A stretch of DNA of 64,000 nucleotides from Portulaca oleracea (Eukaryota > Streptophyta > Magnoliopsida > Caryophyllales > Portulacaceae). The notes beneath the pieces are model-generated. The model searched no databases and was not told the DNA's origin. It saw nothing but the letters and a program-made list of their open reading frames with translations. Within the stretch, counting starts at the first letter, position 1; every line of letters starts with the position of its first letter. Of this stretch, positions 45,794-57,399 are shown piece after piece. The stretch spans positions 3,479,501 to 3,543,500 of the forward strand of contig CM055871.1 in assembly GCA_029582165.1 (NCBI GenBank). Direction: 5' to 3'. A program made the position numbers and the translations under genes.

Positions 45794-46798
45794 GGTTTTG
45801 CTTCTTTAGTTTCGATGGGGGTCGAATTTGGGTATCTGAATTCACTGCTGACTTTCAATTTGTAGCCCAATCCAAATTTATATACGATCATGCTCATCTC
45901 TGATGTATGATTGTATTAGTATATTTGTATATAGTGCTTTCGGTTTTTTATTATTCGATTCTTACGTATTTGTTTTAGTTTAGTCGGCGGTGTACCTCCC
46001 TCACCAAAATACAAACTCTTCCAGTCTAGGCTTCTATATTCTATGTTTCCGGCTTCTTCCCATGTTAATTGTCATAATTTTGAGTTTTGTGATTTTTAAT
46101 ATTACTCTGTGATTGAAAATTTCATATATAATATATTATTACAATATTATATTTTTATAATAATATTTTTTATTGAAAATTTAATGGTGGTAATTTTATA
46201 TAACAATGAATTGTATATATTGATCAATTTATGGTTAAAACTTTTAAAATTTAATTACACAATTTCCAAAGATGACAATATAAAAACAAGGGAATATATT
46301 TTTCTTAAAAAAATTTGTGGTTTCATTTTTTTAAAAGATTAGGCGGGTCTATCTATTGTAAGTGAGTCATTCGAATCAAATTCAGTTTAAACCTAACTTG
46401 CCCAACTCGAATGGATCCAACCTGAATTTGACCTGAAACTCACTTACTAGTACATATTAGATAGATCCACCTAATTATATATATATATAAATAAATAAAA
46501 AACAAAAGAAACCATAAATTTAAACCAAAAAAAAGCATAGAAAATGGAGTGGGAGGGGCGGACTCGATGATGAGGGATGTACACCACATACTCAACTCAA
46601 AGTCTCAATACAAAATTAAATTCCCTATGAAAATTCCAACTTTAATCAACCGCATCGGTTAAAACATCCAAACAAAAGACTGTTTATGAAGGAAACTACT
46701 AAGACTCAAGTTCAATTTAATTTTATAGTATATTTAGAAAAAGGACTATACGTCTACACCTAGTTGAGGATATCGAATAGCTAGGTTGTAACTTGTAA
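45794..46798. other. Intergenic with a decayed Stowaway
   Basis: Upstream of the Kelch gene. 46055-46300 resembles a Stowaway MITE (TTCCCATGTTAATTGTCATA at the left, AAAGATGACAATATAAAA at the right) without intact ends. No gene. Confidence 0.4.
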
Positions 46799-47794
46799 CT
46801 AAACATATAACTTAATAGCATATTGAGTTGAGTAAGATGGAAGTGGACGTGGAACAACTCCAAGATCCAAGAGAGCAGAAACTAAGTCACCATCGTTCTT
46901 CTTGAGTGCTTTGACAGCCTTTTTCCTCGACACTCCACGAATATTACAACTCATAACCAATTCAATGTCCTTTTGAACAACCCTTTCTTCATCTACTTCT
47001 TCATCATCATCTTCTTCTTCTTCTTCTTCTTCTTCTTCTTCTTCTTCTTCTTCTTCTTTTACATGTCGATCATCATCTCCATCTTTAACACTGTTTTTTT
47101 TGCGTTCAGTGAAGATGGCTATGAGGGCATTAACTACATCACGATTAGCAGCCTTGTAAGCCTTTTCAGCTTCGTCCCTAGACACTTCAGCTCCACTCAT
47201 AATCTGTTTGATCCAAGGTTCGTCGTCATCGTCAGCAGCTTTGGAAGTGGATGCTTCGGATGGGACATTCGCAAAAAAATTCTTAAACATGTTCGTTAAA
47301 GCCTCCATCTGCTCCTGCCTGTACTTCGCAAGAGAAACTGCAAGCTGTTGCCATATCTCGCTCTCGCTACAGCTCTTGTCCTTGCTCTTCATTGAATCAT
47401 TATCTTTGCCTAACAAATGCCACATTCAAACACTATCCAGGTATGTTCTTTACAGGATACACATAACATTGTGTAAATCAAGGAAAGCAAATTTATGTAA
47501 ATTAAAAGTTAAAAACTTGTGTTGGAAATATGAAAACAAATTAAGGATCAGTGAATTCAGATTAAGTTAAAATTAGGTAATTAATAACCCACCTAAAGAA
47601 CATGACCTTAAATTAAATTAAAAGTTCAGAGAAGGAACTCTAAATTGTGTAGAAAGATTACACGAAAAAATTTAGATAATACGTTCGAAACTAGTAACAT
47701 GATTTCTTGAATTTCATCAATTAATCCAACCCTTGAAATTAAAGTCAGAAAGACAAAAGCTTGGGAAAAGAAGGGGCATACCGTTATCTGACAT
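46799..47794 (-). CDS. Acidic protein with two UBA-like segments, NAC-alpha-like
   Basis: Exon 1 47782-47794 (MSDN), exon 2 46799-47409; intron GT-AG; 624 nt, 207 aa. Two related segments: [20 protein letters not shown] to NALIAIF (about 69-107) and [20 protein letters not shown] to SALLDL (about 160-188). The second closely resembles the C-terminal UBA domain of the nascent-polypeptide-associated complex alpha subunit, which binds nascent chains at the ribosome. Between them is a run of about 15 Glu plus Asp, encoded by a TTC/TTCT microsatellite on the plus strand. The NAC beta-barrel domain of true NAC-alpha is absent, so it cannot be an ordinary subunit. The first-exon start is supported by the exact frame across the junction. 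The 5' flank is duplicated at 56585-60763, where the coding part is lost. Function is unknown; expression is not shown. Confidence 0.72.
46993..47057. repeat. CTT/TTC microsatellite in the poly-Glu codons
   Basis: A trinucleotide run encoding the Glu stretch of the minus-strand gene. The antisense open frame with poly-Phe here is a shadow. Confidence 0.8.
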
Positions 47795-48804
47795 GGTGGA
47801 TTTTCTCTCAATGGATTTTCTTTAGTTGTGCTTCAAAATTTGAATGGAAATACGGCATACATGGAACGTGTATATATATATATAGATGTTGCAATGCATA
47901 GAAATCCAACACTAAACGGAACTCTAAACCTAATCTGATACTAACAAACTATATCTCATACTAACCAAATCTGATACAAGCTTAATCCAATAATATTTTT
48001 GAAATATTTTTAAAATATAAAATTTTGTTTTAAAGAAAAAGAACTATTTATTTTTTATTTATCATGAATATACAAATTTAATCTAATAATAATATTTGAT
48101 AATATTTGAAATCTAATAATATTTGGAAAAATATAAAATGTTGTTTTAATGAAAAAGAATTATTTATTTTATGTGTATCATGAATCTAAAAAGAATATTT
48201 GAAAGATTTTGAAAAGATTTTATTCTATTGAAAAAAAAATTAACCGACTTCTAAACCTAATAAAAAATACTACAAAATACTTTAAATCTTAATGAAATGC
48301 AAAATTATTATTATTATTATATTCTCAATTAATAGTAAGCACTTCTATATTGTGAGTTCGCGATTTTTTTTTTCGGTCCAAGGAATCACAATGTACGTTC
48401 CTCCCTCATTTTTTTTAATATTTGTACTTTAACATTACAGTCACATCCTTTTTCCTATATAGTATTTGTTACTTTAACTTATAGAGCTAGTAAAAATCTG
48501 TCCAATCCCATAATTTGGATTAGTTTGACATGGAAAAAATCGGGTGTGGTCATAAATTTTCGTCCGGATGATATTATATTGACCGATTAGATCGAAATTG
48601 CAATCTAGGTATTAAATATCAAATTTTTCTCTGTCCGATTTGTCCAAACCCGAAATTATCTGGACTCGAGTTTTTGTCCACTCTAGACTTTAAGTAGATG
48701 TTTCTATTCCTCGATCTATTTTTTTTATGACTTTTGGAAACCTTAGGGAAAAATTAATATTACAAAAAATTATGAACTAGCAAGTAAATTACTTACATAA
48801 TAAA
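47781..48804. repeat. Duplicated segment B (copy 1), partner at 56585-60763
   Basis: Starts at exon 1 of the NAC-alpha-like gene and covers its 5' flank. Its copy (56585-57281 plus 60402-60763) is in the same orientation and interrupted by a LINE. The uninterrupted target GTACTTTAACATT is at 48424-48436 here. A short (ATT)n at 48305-48321 is the reduced counterpart of a much longer run in the other copy. Confidence 0.9.
48482..48685. mobile_element. hAT-family MITE (older copy)
   Basis: 204 bp, ends TAGAGCTAGTAAAAATCTGTC and, inverted, TAGAGTGGACAAAAACTCG, with CCGAT-rich interior; present in both duplicate copies (also 60445-60646), so it predates the duplication. Same family as 4828-5088 and 13897-14184; no clean 8-bp duplication remains. 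Confidence 0.65.
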
Positions 48805-49308
48805 TCTATATATTATAATACAAATTATTGTGGGTCCCACGAAATTGAGCCACAGGAATGAGTGTAGGGGAATTGGCCAATCAAAACGTAGAAAATTATA
48901 TATTTTTTTCCATTGTCAATTTTTTTTATTTTCAAACCGAATTTTATTTTAAAATTAAGAAAACCAGAAAGTATCACTAATCCTTGACTGCTTTGGACTC
49001 TAAATTAAATTATTTTGGTGTGAATAACAGTAATTATTTTGGTGTTTCCTACAATAATAATAATCTATATATTATAATAGAAATCATTTGGGTCCCACGA
49101 AATAGAGCCACGGAAGTGACTGTTGGGAAATTGGCCAATCAAAACGTAGAAAATTATATACTTTTTTCTATTGTCAATTTTTTTATTTTCAAACCGGATT
49201 TTATTTTAAAATTAAAAACACAGAAAATATCACTAATCCTTGACTGCTTTGCACTCTGAATTAAATCATTTTGGTGCAAATAACAGTAATTATTTTAGTG
49301 TTGCCTAC

Positions 49309-49353
<45 letters not shown>

Positions 49354-49814
49354 CTATATATTGTAATAGAAATCATTGTAGGTCCCACAAATTAAAGGCA
49401 TGAGAGCGTTTCTCGAAGTCTAGACCAATCACAGCGCAGTAAATTGTATTTTATTTTTAATTTCTTTCTAGATTTTATTTTCAATTAAAGAAATTTAAAA
49501 AAATATATTCTTAATCCACGTCAGCTAGACAATAGTTACATTCAAAACGAGTGCTACTAAGTCTCAATCAATAGTGTTCAATTTTAATTTAAATTGTATT
49601 TTATTTTCTATTTCTTTCCAGATTTTATTTACAATTAAACAAATTAAAAAATCTATATACTATTAATAGTAAAGTTTATGGGCCCCGCATAATTGAGAAA
49701 GCAAATTGATTGTAGAGATTCTGATCAATCATAAAGCAGATAAATACTAAATTATAAATACCAAATTAAATTATTTTGGTGCAGATATTAGTAATTGTTT
49801 TGGTGTTATCTATA

Positions 49815-49846
<32 letters not shown>

Positions 49847-49985
49847 TTTCTATAAATATCTGTATAATATAATATTAACAGTAAACTTTGTGGGTCTCAC
49901 ATAATGGAGAAAAGAAATATTAAATTAAATTATTTTGGTGCAAATATCAGTAATTATTTAGGTGTTATCCATAATCTATATAATC
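48805..49985 (+). repeat. Tandem array of five Helitron-like 5' ends
   Basis: Units start at 48805, 49064, 49353, 49652 and 49859 with TCTATATATTATAATA or close variants, continue with GGGTCCCACGAAATTGAG and end in TAA microsatellites. Spacing is 259, 289, 299 and 207 bases. The duplicate segment at 60763 lacks the array and continues from ...AATAAA to T, so the insertion falls between A and T, as Helitrons do. No Rep/helicase coding or CTRR hairpin end found; the array is cut on the right by the SIRE fragment. Confidence 0.55.
49314..49350. repeat. (TAA)n microsatellite
   Basis: About 12 TAA units at the end of the second Helitron-like unit. Confidence 0.85.
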
Positions 49986-50035
49986 ATGATCATGATTATG
50001 ATGATGACTCACAACGAAAGGTATAATGTCCTTAA

Positions 50036-51591
50036 GTGCAGGTATGTCTCAGGGCTCACAACGACCTCTGGTATTTGGACAGTGGATGCTCGAGACAGAT
50101 GACTGGAGATCCAACCAAATTCAGAGAACTCAAGGACAACAAGAGTGGAAAGGTAACATTTGGAGACAAAAGCCAATGGAAGATCCTTGGAGTCGGCAAG
50201 GTCGGTAAGGATTCAATAAATTGTATAAATGATGTATATTATGTAGAAGGTTTAGAGTATAATCTTTTAAGTATTTCTCAGTTCTGTGATAGGGGATAAA
50301 GTTTGGTTCAATAAGAACTCATGTGTTGTAGAAAAAGAGTCTCTTGAAATAGTCCTTAGAGGTCATCAGATGAACAATGTATACGTTATTGACCTTAGTG
50401 ATCATATGACCAATGACCTTACATGTCTTAGAGTTGCATCAGATGAAACCTGGTTATGACACCGCAGATTAGGACATGTGAACATGAAAACCCTTCAAAA
50501 GCTAAAACACCTAGGCCTGGTTAGAGGACTACCTTCTCAGAACTTCATTCGTGACAAAGTATGTGATGCATGCACAAGAGGTAAACAGACCAGAACTTCC
50601 TTCAAACCCGTGACTCAAGTAACCACCTCTAGATGTTTAGAACTGCTGCATATGGACCTTTGTGGACCAATTTCTTACAAGAGTCTAGAAGGACGTTCAT
50701 ACATACTTGTCATTATTGATGATTATTCAAGATTTACCTGGGTTTTATTTTTGAAGGATAAGACAGAAGCTTACCCAGAGTTTGAGAAATTATCAAGACA
50801 ACTCAAAGTCCTTACAGGATTCAGTCTGGCATCTATAAGAATAGATCATGGAAAAGAGTTTGATAATCAAGACCAATTTGGAAGATTCTGTGATCAAGAA
50901 GGTGTTACGTATAATATCTCTGCCCCAAGGACACCACAACAGAACGGTGTAGTTGAAAGGAAGAACCGCACACTAGAAAATATGGCCAGAACAATCATTT
51001 GTGAGAACAATCTACCACTCTTTCTTTGGGCAGAAATTATAAATGCTTCAAATTATATTCTCAACAAATGTACCATAAGGTCCTTCATGAAGAAAACACC
51101 TTATGAGTTGTTCAAGGGTAAGACACCAAATGTAGCTCATCTCAAGGCCATTGGATGCAAATGCTTCGTTCATAACAATGGCAAAAAGGCCTTAAACAAA
51201 TTTGAGCCAAGAAGTGAAGAAGAAATTTTGGTAGGATATTCCTTATCTAGCAAGGCCTACGGAGTCTACATTAAAGCATCCAAAAAGGTGGAAGAATCCA
51301 TTCATGTTGTCTTTGATGAAACTGCCACCACTCCATTAGAAAGGTCCTCCATCAAATTCCAGATTTATCAAGATGATGATGACGAGGACACTCCTCGTAT
51401 ATTTCAGCAAAGTCCTCGTCAACAAAATGAAGAACCTCCTCCAGATGACACCATTCAATCAACTTCAGAACATGAGGAAAATGAAGAACAAGGACCTCCA
51501 CCTAGTGAAGAACAAGGACCTTCACCTAGTGAAGGACAAGGACCTTCACCAACAGAAACTCCTCAAATGACTGATACTGCACAACTAGACA
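50036..51591 (+). pseudogene. SIRE protease and integrase
   Basis: Protease starts CLRAHNDLWYLDSGCSRQ with the active site DSG. Frame breaks lie at 50300 and 50460. Integrase follows: HRRLGHVNMKTL, CDACTRGKQTRTSF, the core with LHMDLCGPISYKSLEGRSY, IRIDHGKEFD and PRTPQQNGVVERKNRT, giving the D, D, E catalytic residues. The 425-codon frame (50478-51755) continues with FKGKTPNVAHLKAIGCKCFV, then acidic repeats of EEQGPSPSEGQGP and TDTAQLD before running into the inserted MITE. Confidence 0.9.
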
Positions 51592-51999
51592 TGTTCAATG
51601 GGCCGGGGACCCGCCCGACCCGGCCTGAAAAAATGCGAGTCAAGGTCACAATTTTAGAAGGTGACCCGACCCGGCCCGAAAAAACGGGGCCCCGATGTAT
51701 GGTCGGGTCGGGCTCGAGCCGGGGGTCGGTGATCCAGCTCGGCCCGCCGACCTGACTAAATACAATTTTTTTAAATAAAATCTTAGATTAAGTTTTAGTT
51801 TTTTGTGACCCGATCCGGCGACCCGGCTAAAAAAATTAAATAAAATGCGTAAATTTTTATGCTTTTTAATTTAAAAAAAATCATTTTATATATTTGTCGG
51901 CCCGTTGACCCGGGCCGAAGACACCTGACCCGAAGGTCGGGCCGGGTCGGGCTCGGGCCGACGGGTCAAAAATTTCCGGCCCGACCCGACCTTTGAACA
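51592..51999. mobile_element. GC-rich MITE inserted in SIRE pol
   Basis: 408 bp with ends TGTTCAATGGGCCGGGG and, inverted, TGTTCAAAGGTCGGGTCGG. The interior is packed with GACCCGGCCCG-type repeats, far more GC-rich than the neighbours. It splits the pol frame between TAQLD and the following YAQHNTEEPSR. No clear target duplication, so superfamily is unsure; probably hAT. Confidence 0.7.
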
Positions 52000-53640
52000 G
52001 GTCTATGCACAACATAACACTGAGGAGCCATCAAGAACCTTCAGGTTCAAACCTGCTCATCCAGCTGATAACCTTCTTTCAGGTCTGGAAACAGGTATTA
52101 GAACTCGATCCTCTCTTAGAAACTTCTGTGCCTTTCACGCATTTGTTTCTCAGATTGAACCTAGAGGACCTGAAGAAGCTTTAAAGGACAGCAACTGGAT
52201 CCTAGCCATGCAAGAAGAACTCAATCAATTCGAGCACAACAGAGTATGGAAGCTTATCCTAAGACCCAAACACCATCCAGTCATTGGTGTAAAATGCGTC
52301 TACTGCAACAAACTAGATGAACATGGCACTGTCACAAGAAACAAGGCTAGACTAATTGCCAAAGGATACAATCAAGAAGAAGGCATTGACTATTAAGAAA
52401 CCTTTGCTCCTGTTACAAGACTAGAGGCCATTCGGATACTCCTCGCCTATGCTTCGTCAACTCACATGAAGCTATATCAAATGGACGTCAAAAGTGCGTT
52501 CCTCAATGGATACCTGAAAGAAGAAGTCTATGTGGAACAACCTCCAGGATTTGAACAACAAGATCCAGACACTCATGTCTACAGACTTCATAAGGCCCTT
52601 TATGGGCTAAAACAAGCTCCTAGGGCTTGGTATGAAAGACTGAGCTCCTTCCTCTTGAAGAATGGATTCACGAGAGGTCTCATAGACAAAACACTGTTCA
52701 TCAAAACCTCAGGTCAAGACTCTACTATAATTCAAGTTTATGTAGGTGACATTATATTTGGCGCTACTAATGAAATCCTAGTAAAGGACTTCTCTGATCT
52801 TATGAGCAAGGAGTTTGAAATGAGCCTTGTAGGAGAACTTAGATTCTTTCTTGGCTTACAAATCAAACAACATGAAGATGGCATCTTTATCAATCAGAGT
52901 AAGTGTGTAAAAGAACTCCTAAAGAAATATGGGCTCAAAAATGCCAAACACTGCAGCACCCCAATGTCCTCCACCTTGAAACTTGATCATGATCAAAACG
53001 GTAAGGTTTCTGACAAGCACTACCGAGGTATGATTGGATCTCTGCTCTATCTAACTGCTAGTCGTCCATATATCATGTTTAGTGTGTGCGTGTGTGCACG
53101 CTTTCAAAGCACTCCTAAGGAATCTCACTTTATTGCTGTCAAAAGAATCCTGAGATATCTTGCAAGCACAAAGGACCTTGGGCTGTGGTATCCCAGCAAC
53201 AATTCCCTCCATCTTATTGGATACTCAGATGTCGATTTTGCTGGATCCAGAACAGACCGAAAGAGCACTTCCGGAGGATGCCAAATGCTAGGCCTATCAC
53301 TCATATCTTAGCAATCAAAGAAACAAAATGCAGTTGCCCTCTCCACAGCAGAAGCTGAGTACATTGCAGCCAGTGCTTGCTGTGCACAACTCCTATGGAT
53401 CAAGCAACAGATAAAGGACCTTGGCATAGACTTCTCAAGCATTGCCATCAAATTTGATAATCAAAGTGCTATCCAAATCACTAAAAATCCAGTTCAGCAC
53501 TCCTACACCAAGCATATAGAAGTACGACATCACTTCATTAGAGATCATGTGGACAAAGGCCATATCACTATGGACTTCGTACCCACACACCAACAACTGG
53601 CCGATATCTTCACCAAGGCCCTCCTACTGAGAACTTAATC
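52000..53640 (+). pseudogene. SIRE reverse transcriptase and RNase H
   Basis: The RT section has [73 protein letters not shown] and [13 protein letters not shown]. The catalytic YVDD is changed to YVGD (52738-52749), which should kill polymerase activity. RNase [21 protein letters not shown] and ALSTAEAEYIAASAC. Stops replace codons after EGIDY (near 52394) and after SLIS (near 53309). It ends with ADIFTKALLLRT near 53635. The RNase H continues in frame past the second stop. Confidence 0.9.
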
Positions 53641-54251
53641 ACAAACAGAAGGGAACTTGGTATGCTACAACCAACTGTCCAGTTCCGGGGGAGTTAGAGT
53701 TCTCCTCTTGAGGGGGGGCTAAGGTCCTTCCCCTCCAGGTATGTTCCTAGTCCTAAAACTGCTCACAAAGGTCCTTGACATTCTTGTCCTGGATTCCCAT
53801 TGAGCTCTCAAACAACATAAACCTGGCACATGGCTATACTGACAGTTCCTCCATAACTGTCCAGTATATCCTTGTTTTCTTTATAAAAAAAAAAAAAAAA
53901 ACATCCCCCACTAAAGGACCTTCACTACCACCTTACAGCCCCCAAATTTTTGAAAAATATTTTCGGAATCTTTTCTTCCCAAAAATCACATAGATTTCCT
54001 TTTGTCCACTCATCTTCTTCCGCCTTCTATCTCTCTTACGTCACCCTGCTTGACGTCTCACATCCATCACTCACTCCCCATTTCCCCGTAAATCTCGACT
54101 CTTCTCGAATTTACACCCTCTCCTTCCCCCTTTAACCACCCACCTTCCCCACCAACCCTCTTTAAAAGATAACCGACCCCTCTAAATTCCCATCTTCCTC
54201 CACCCATCTCTTTCACCTCACAAACACTCTTCCATCTTTCCACTCTTCACC
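53641..54251 (+). other. SIRE spacer between pol and env-like ORF
   Basis: Non-coding spacer with a purine-rich stretch TCCGGGGGAGTTAG and a GAGGGGGGGCTAAG run (53685-53720) and a CT-rich part before the next ORF, a layout known from SIRE elements. Confidence 0.6.
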
Positions 54252-55436
54252 ATGGGAAAAAGACCTGCTCTCAAACAAGCAACCTCCTCTGGAGTTGCAA
54301 AACGCACCAGGTCCAGCAAAACCTCACCAATTTCCCCCGACTCCACCAACTCCTACAGTTCCTCCTCAGATGCCATCACTGTTCCACCCCCTTCCAACTC
54401 ATCTCTTCAACTCACCCCTTCGCAACGTTTGGAACTCTTCTCCAAACGCCCAATGCTGTGTTGTGATACTGTCGACCTAGACTCACTCATTGAAGCCTTT
54501 CCTTCCTTTTCGACCCTCAAAGACATCGGATGTCAATCGTTCTTCGATTGTGACCACAGTGTCTACCCATCCCTTGTCCATCAGTTCTTCGCCAATCTTG
54601 TGGTCAATCCGGGAAAAACTTCTCTCCATTCGAAAGTTTCAGGTATCGACATATTTCTCTCTGCAAATCATGTTGAAACAATACTGCATCTCACTCCCAG
54701 CATCGCCAAATCTCCTTTTCCCTTACCCTCTGACTCAAAGCAAGAGCTTCGGAAATTGTATGGTCGTTCCTCTGAAACCAAAAACACCCAATACACTGCC
54801 TTAACCTCCGAAGCCCGTCTCCTGTACTATACAGTTGTTCGCACAATCCTACCCCGAGGATCAAACAAAGAAACCCTCAATGAAGCCTGCGCCTACTTCC
54901 TTCTAAACATCATGAATGACAAACACCCTGAGATAGGTGAAATTGTTTTCACCCACCTCATCAGAGCAGATCGTCTATCTCTGGGCCCTTACCATACTGT
55001 AACCTCCTCACAAAAGTCTTCCAAGCACATAAGGTCCCCTTACCTGCTTTAGAACAAGTCTCTGTCAACATCTCTACCATAGGCATTCCTCTTCTCAAGA
55101 GTTTGGGCTATCAACAGCAAGATGACGGTACTTGACTTCACTCAGATGAGATAAAGGCTGCTCATGAAAGCTCCTCTGCTGCTGTTGCCAAAGACGTTTA
55201 GGATGCTATGCAGGTGTAAGTCACCAACCTCCGCGATGAAGTCCATGCTCTCCACAAAGAGATCCAAGGCCTTTAGCCTGTGAATGCATCTCTCCACACC
55301 ATTATCACCTCTCTCATGAATGCCATCTCATCCATGCCGCCTCCTCCGACCGTTCAAGCTACCCCATGCTCCTCTCCGGTTGCTGACCCCAAATCCACTC
55401 CTGATGAAGTCACTCCCAGCGTTCCCCTCCCCTAAA
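54252..55436 (+). pseudogene. SIRE env-like (plant transposon protein) ORF, C-terminus decayed
   Basis: The intact first part (54252-55052) begins MGKRPALKQATSSGVAKRTR, a basic Ser-rich start, then a Pro/Ser-rich linker and a folded region with LTPSQRLELFSKRPML, FASLVVNP-like FANLVVNPGKTS, SGIDIFLSANHVETIL and the NEACAYFLLNIMNDK stretch. This type of protein is found downstream of pol in SIRE elements and in the plant 'putative transposon protein' family; whether it acts as an envelope is unproven. No signal peptide or membrane segment is seen. After 55052 the frame shifts and three stops interrupt a region with a coiled-coil look (VTNLRDEVHALHKEIQGL) and a Pro-rich end. Confidence 0.75.
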
Positions 55437-55507
55437 AACTTTTTCTTTTGAACTTCTAAAGTTTTTTTGTGCCAAACATACCTCCTGTTTCCTTTCTGGT
55501 GAAAGCC

Positions 55508-55521
55508 AAAAAGGGGGAGAT
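55508..55521 (+). other. Purine tract (outer), SIRE
   Basis: AAAAAGGGGGAGAT, first of two identical polypurine tracts; the second (55680-55693) directly precedes the 3' LTR. Confidence 0.7.
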
Positions 55522-55679
55522 GAATTATGCTGTGCTCCCTTTTGTTGTTACTCTGCTGAATGTTTTTTTGGTCTGTAATTAAAACTACTACTAATATGCA
55601 TGTCTACTAGCCTACTCCCTTACATGATGCATATATTGTTTTTGCTTAAATTACTGCCTTGGAGTTTTGTCTTTCACTC

Positions 55680-55693
55680 AAAAAGGGGGAGAT
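55680..55693 (+). other. Purine tract (inner), SIRE
   Basis: AAAAAGGGGGAGAT next to the LTR start TGTAGAAACC. Confidence 0.8.
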
Positions 55694-56584
55694 TGTAGAA
55701 ACCTCCTCTATGCAAAGGACATTTGCCTATGCAGGTTCAAGGACGTTTACTTCATCAACGTCAAGGAGCTTCAGGATGACAACTAGGGAATACGGTTTTG
55801 ATGTGAAAGAACAAAGAAGAGCAAAAACCAAAAAGGGAAGTTTAAGGGATATATTATGGAAATATTTGCATCTCCTTCTTTTCGTTTTCTAAACCAGACT
55901 TATTAATTGATTCTCTCTTATTTCAGGAAACAATTAATCAAGAGAATGGAGGAAAAGATCAAATTTAAAGATATCCAGAATCAAGAATAAAAAAGGAAAC
56001 AGCTAATTAAGGAAGTTATCAACTATCCCAGAAGGAAAGCAGCTGATCCTTCAAACGACTCCATGCATCTGTGAAGAAGCATAAATAGAAGACATTAAGA
56101 CTAAGGGAACTCAACTATTCCACGGAAGAAACGGGGTGTCAAACAGAAAAAGTGTTTTCGTGTTTGAGTGAAAAGTGTATGCGAGATTGTTTGTAAGAGT
56201 GCTTTCAAGTTCTTAACGGATCTAGAATTGTGATAGGCTCTTGTGATCAAATCCTAGACAGACTTAGGATTTGAATAGTGTTAACACCAAACGAAGGCTT
56301 TGGTGGGTGTTCATTTCCAGAAAACTTAGAAGCGTCCATTGCAAGGCACTTGGTTCTAAGTAACCTAAGGACGTTTACCTTAGGTTACTTCTACTGCATT
56401 CTGTTTTACTTAAATAAAGGAGGTTATGCATTTCATACTTATTGTCATTTATCCTGAATTTCATTATTAAACTGTGTTGAACCTTAATCTACAAAGATTA
56501 AGGCATTAACGTCATTTATCAGTGATCTTTAGTGCAGAAAATTCCACAACCCTATTCACCCCCCTCCCCTCTAGGGTTCTTTCA
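55694..56584 (+). repeat. SIRE 3' LTR
   Basis: 891 bp, TGTAGAAACCTCC to TAGGGTTCTTTCA. The matching 5' LTR is absent from the window. Directly followed by CCATTATCTGACATGG, the start of duplicated segment B copy 2. Confidence 0.88.
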
Positions 56585-57105
56585 CCATTATCTGACATGG
56601 TAGATTTTCTCTCAATGGATTTTCTTTAGTTCTACTTCAAAATTTGAATGAAAATATGCCATACATGGATCGTCTATATATATACATGTTGCAATGCATA
56701 GCTTGGCCGAAATCCAACACTGAACGGAACTCTAAACCTAATATGATACTAACAAACTATATCTCATACTAACCAAATCTAATACAAAACTAATCTAATA
56801 ATATTTGAAATATTTTAAAAACAAAAATGTTTTTTTAAAGAAAAAGAATTATTTATTTTATATTTATTACGAATATACAAACTTAATCTAATAATAATAT
56901 TTGATAATATTTGAAATCTAACAATATTTGGAAAAATATAAAATGTTGTTTTAATGAAAAAGAATTATTTATTTTATATTTATCATGAATATAAAAAGAA
57001 TATTTGAAAAGATTTTGAAAAGATTTTATTCTGTTGAAAAAAATTAGCCGAATTCTAGACCTAATAAAAAATTGATTTAAATCTTAACGAAATGCAACAT
57101 TGTTA

Positions 57106-57156
<51 letters not shown>

Positions 57157-57281
57157 CATTATAGTACGCGCTTCTACATTGTGAGTTTGTAATTTTTTTT
57201 TTGGTCCAAGGAATCACAAACGGTAATACATTACAATGTTCCTCTCTCATTTTTTTTTTAAAATAGTTGTACTTTAACATT
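56585..57281. repeat. Duplicated segment B copy 2, left part
   Basis: Corresponds to 47781-48436. Retains only the first exon-intron start of the NAC-alpha-like gene (ATG at 56598 down, minus strand); the rest of that gene copy is missing because the SIRE element begins here. The (ATT)n tract is expanded at 57104-57157. Confidence 0.9.
57104..57157. repeat. (ATT)n microsatellite
   Basis: About 18 units, against about 5 in the paralogous position 48305-48321. Antisense poly-Asn frames here are shadows. Confidence 0.85.
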
Positions 57282-57399
57282 TTTTTTTCAACAAACGACC
57301 ATACAAACAAACAAAGCACACAAAGCAAAGAAAAGAAAAAACAATCAAACTGGCAGACACCTAGGTTACTCATCGAATGCTACGGATAGCCTGTTAAGC

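Larger units (their letters stand above)
50010..56584 (+). mobile_element. SIRE/Maximus-type Copia element, 5'-deleted
   Basis: Lacks the 5' LTR and gag; the homology starts near 50010, just before the protease. Then integrase, a MITE insertion (51592-51999), reverse transcriptase, RNase H, a pol-downstream env-like ORF, two purine tracts and the 3' LTR (55694-56584). The pol-then-env-like layout and the long spacer are hallmarks of the SIRE lineage. It lies against the duplicated segment B copy 2 at 56585. Confidence 0.88.

Noticed and set aside
46973..47299. Poly-Phe plus-strand ORF
   Set aside because: Antisense to the poly-Glu codons of the NAC-alpha-like gene.
57077..57373. 98-codon ORF with poly-Asn
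   Set aside because: Produced by the (ATT)n tract and LINE 3' end.
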